DNA of 64,000 bases. Source: Chiridota heheva. Lineage: Eukaryota > Echinodermata > Holothuroidea > Apodida > Chiridotidae. Position numbers and translations under genes: made by a program. Numbering within the stretch: the first letter of the stretch is position 1; the number at the start of each line of letters is the position of its first letter. The notes under the pieces were generated by a model that was not told the origin of the DNA, ran no database searches, and worked only from the letters and a program-made list of their open reading frames with translations. Below, in pieces: positions 61,298 to 64,000 of this stretch. The stretch covers positions 92,001 to 156,000 of the forward strand of contig JAIGNY010004522.1 in assembly GCA_020152595.1 (NCBI GenBank). The letters run 5' to 3'.

Positions 61298-62562
61298 TCA
61301 GGCTAAGCATTCATTGTTTGAGTTCTATTCAGCCAGGATTCACATTCCATCATTTTCCTTCCATACAAGAAGCCTATTGTTTTGATTCTCTTTGATACAA
61401 AAACCACTTGAGCTGATTTTCTTAGCGCCCAGAAAATTGAATGTTTTGATTTCTTTTCAGGCATGAATTCATTGTTAAGCACATTCCATTGGAAAGTTTC
61501 AATTAAATAAGTCTTGACAGAAGTCATCCCCACCCCTCCATTTGCACAATTCCCTGTTCCAATATGTCTCAAATTTTAATCACTTCTTCCATAAGCAGTA
61601 ACAAAACCACACACCAACTTTAATCAAAATCTAATCATCAGTTCTTGAGATATTTTGATGCCAAACAAACAAACAGATAAACAAAGGCAGGTGAAAACTA
61701 ACCTCCATCCAACTTCGTTCAGAGGCAATCATGAAAATAAAATACTGTACACATGGAAAATGCAGATTTAGACATAAATATTTGTCTAGTTCATCTTGTA
61801 TGGAGTGCAGAAATACTGTACTTAATCATTATGCCACATGGTAACAATTCTTCCATACAAATTTTGTAAATAACAATTCTGTGAAAAATGTTGTATTCGT
61901 TGGATGGAGGTTACGTTTTTGCCTCTGTTTGTTTGTCTTTTTCTTTGCACACTTCTGTGTGAATTTTTTTATTTTCTAATTACCTCCTCCAACGAAGTTG
62001 GACAGAGGTTATGTTTTCGCCTCTGTTTGTTTGTCTGTTTGCCATCTAGATATCTCAAGAACTGATTATTGAATTTGGATTAGATTTGCCGTGTGGCTGT
62101 TTTGTTACTGCTTAAGGAAGAAGTGACAAACATTTGAGACATTGGAACAGGAAGGGTTCAAATGGAGGGGTAGGGATATTAAAGGTGAGTTTGTCTGTCA
62201 TTAGAAGCAAAAACTAGTGATCAGATTTGGATTAAATTGGATGTGTGGTTTTATTATTGCTTAAGGGACAAGTTGTTTTAATTTGGGACATATTGGTACA
62301 AGGAAAGGGCAGAAATCAAGGGATGGGGATGTTCAGGGTAAGGTCTGTCAGCAAAATTAAAACTTTCCAATGGAATGTGGTGAACAATGGATTCAGGTCA
62401 TGAAATGAATGAAATCCAACAATCAATTTTCTGGACTCAAAGAGAAAAAATTAAAGTGGTCTCTACTATCGCAGTAATATTCAATTGGTTTCTGCCATGA
62501 ATGAAAAATGATGGGATGTGAATCTTAACTGAAAGGAATTCAAACGATGAATGCTTAGCTTG
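61298..62562. mobile_element. large foldback element (family F3)
   Basis: Left arm 61298-61735 (GCTAAGCATTCATTGTTTGA ... CTAACCTCCATCCAACTTCG) is mirrored by right arm about 61895-62562 (GTTGGATGGAGGTTA ... AAACGATGAATGCTTAGC). Near the centre the word ACCTCC(TCC)AACGAAGTTGGA recurs in both directions with GTTTGTTTGTCTGTTTGCC. The right arm has an internal direct duplication (62065-62200 and 62220-62350) absent from the left. No coding capacity. Confidence 0.85.
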
Positions 62563-62724
62563 AATGAAACTACAAATATTGATATGGCCTTAGAAAAATC
62601 AGTCAAAAGATAATCTTCAAGTGTTCAGAATGCAAATGACCATTACAGATTAAAACTTGGGGATGAATCTTAGTAAGCTGAGGATTTCTAGGGTAGATTA
62701 CATTAAATATGGGGATTGAATGAG

Positions 62725-63280
62725 CTCTTAAAAAAAAAAAAAAATAACAATAAGTGCTATTTATAGAATGCTCACTTCTACAGTACTAACTATAATCAGT
62801 GGCACTTTACAATCAAAATAAAAAGCAAAAAGTCAAGCAGAGTAATTATTTAAATGCTTTTCAAAAAGATGAGTTTTAAGTTTCTTCTTGAAAATGGGGA
62901 AGATGTGACACATTTTATCTTATCTGGCAATCTATTCCATTCTTTTGGCCCAGCCACAGAAAATGCATGATCCCCAAAGATTTTTCTGTAAGTTTTTAAT
63001 ATTTTGAATGTGCAAGAATGAATTGATCTCAGTAAATCATTGCTTTGTTTTACATGAAAATAACTGTTAAGTAGGTTGGAGCTAATCCAGTTATACATTT
63101 GAAAGACATGCATAGCAACCGAAATAAAATTCTAGACCTTATTGGCAACCAATGTAACGACTTCCAAGCATCCTGAAGCAATATCATATTTCTTCTTTCC
63201 TAAAATCAACCTCGCTGCAAAATTTTGAACCCCTTGTAATTTAGTTATTGACTTACTTGACAAGCAATAATTATCTCACT
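62725..63280 (-). pseudogene. CR1/L2-like LINE 3' end
   Basis: Minus strand: ITKLQGVQNFAARLILGKKK, YDIASGCL, a frame change, then KTYRKIFGDHAFSVAGPKEW, NRLPDKIK and FSRRNLKLIFL. The F-G-D-x-A-F-S-V-A-x-P-x-x-W-N-x-L-P block marks the C-terminus of CR1/L2-type reverse transcriptases. The 3' UTR ends with AATAGCACTTATTGTTATT and an A/T homopolymer at 62730-62745. Confidence 0.9.
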
Positions 63281-64000
63281 GATAACAGAGGTATGAGACT
63301 CGTATAGAGGCTTGTGTATACATATTTGCTGTAGCTAAAATGTATACATATATTAATACAAAAATATAGTGAAGGACTTGCTGATTGAGAAACAACAAAT
63401 AAAAATCTTTCTTTAGAAACATGGTGCGACCTTTGGTACATCCATGATTTTTTGAAAGTGTAGCAATTCTAATAAAAGTTTTGAAATTTTGTGTAAAGCT
63501 GCTTTCAGACCTAATAGGGGCTACTACTATACATCTTGGTTCTTTAAATTCAGCCAAATTAATGACTCCAAAACATCATTCCCATCAAACTGTATACTAT
63601 ATGCATAATACATTTTCTATTCATTTTATTTTGAATTGCACATGTTTATAACACTTCTATTCATTTTGTTTACTATTTGTATATCATATATTTTAAGGTT
63701 TTGATGTACTGAGATGCATGATGGAAATGAATTACAACAAACAAACAAACACACATGCTGCATGAACATTAGTAGTACAGACACTGCTTAAAAATTTGTT
63801 GTGCAAATTTCAGACTTCATATTATGCATCAATTCACAAGATTAACTTTGCTTCAAAGGACATTTCATCCTCTTGGGAGATGCTGCTGCCCTTAATGAAA
63901 ACTCTTTTGTGTTGGATGGAAATCAAACACATGGTTTATTGAACAGCTTGTATGAAGAGAGATGACCAGATTACACTTTTGTGGTTTTGGGAAATAAAGA
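63281..64000. other. unassigned; possible LINE 3' tail at 63690-63755
   Basis: ATGATGGAAATGAATTACAA, then (CAAA)n at 63735-63752 looks like the plus-strand 3' tail of a LINE. No exon for the missing start of the dioxygenase gene was found here. Confidence 0.4.

Noticed and set aside
61091-64000. Missing first exon(s) of the dioxygenase gene
   Set aside because: Searched on the minus strand for the W-L-R-D-N-C segment and an initiator context; only a foldback element and a LINE relic were seen.

Overview
This is animal nuclear DNA: AT-rich, intron-rich, dense in transposon relics and simple repeats, with no operons and no long open frames other than those created by simple repeats. Echoes of jockey-like, RTE-like and CR1/L2-like LINEs, a DIRS-like element, tRNA-derived SINEs and foldback elements suggest an invertebrate, most likely a marine deuterostome such as an echinoderm. 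That placement is an inference with low confidence; nothing here fixes the species.

The one clear host gene lies on the minus strand and covers 61090 down to 22132. It was assembled from twelve short exons whose splice sites and reading phases join into 1035 coding bases (344 residues plus stop). It encodes a gamma-butyrobetaine dioxygenase / trimethyllysine dioxygenase family enzyme (carnitine biosynthesis; Fe(II)/2-oxoglutarate dioxygenase). The stop codon is inside the window. The extreme 5' end (start codon and the expected zinc-binding N-terminal segment) is not found and probably lies beyond position 64000. One junction, between the exons at 60990-61090 and 53518-53654, has two possible acceptors and deserves checking.

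Layout: 1-22000, downstream of the gene, is non-genic: long (TA)n tracts, minisatellites, a repeat family built of roughly 150-base units, and a 5'-truncated jockey-like LINE inserted in that family with a visible target-site duplication. 22132-29552 holds the last five exons; the intron after the second-to-last exon carries a 37-base minisatellite that shares a 19-base block (one mismatch) with that exon. 29553-40606 is one long intron containing a decayed DIRS-like retroelement (reverse transcriptase/RNase H then tyrosine recombinase, minus strand), two tiny TTAA-flanked elements and several families of GC-richer tandem repeats. 40607-53654 holds six exons separated by introns with an RTE-like LINE relic, SINEs, foldback elements and 12-, 18- and 42-base minisatellites. 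53655-60989 is a long intron filled with foldback elements, tandem repeats and an interrupted jockey-like LINE. 61091-64000 contains a large foldback element and a CR1/L2-like LINE 3' end.

No second protein-coding host gene, rRNA, functional tRNA or CRISPR array could be supported. The most unusual observations are the exon-like minisatellite, the duplicated beta-strand coding at the ambiguous splice junction, the hairpin architecture at the end of the DIRS-like element, and the nested insertions with intact target-site duplications.
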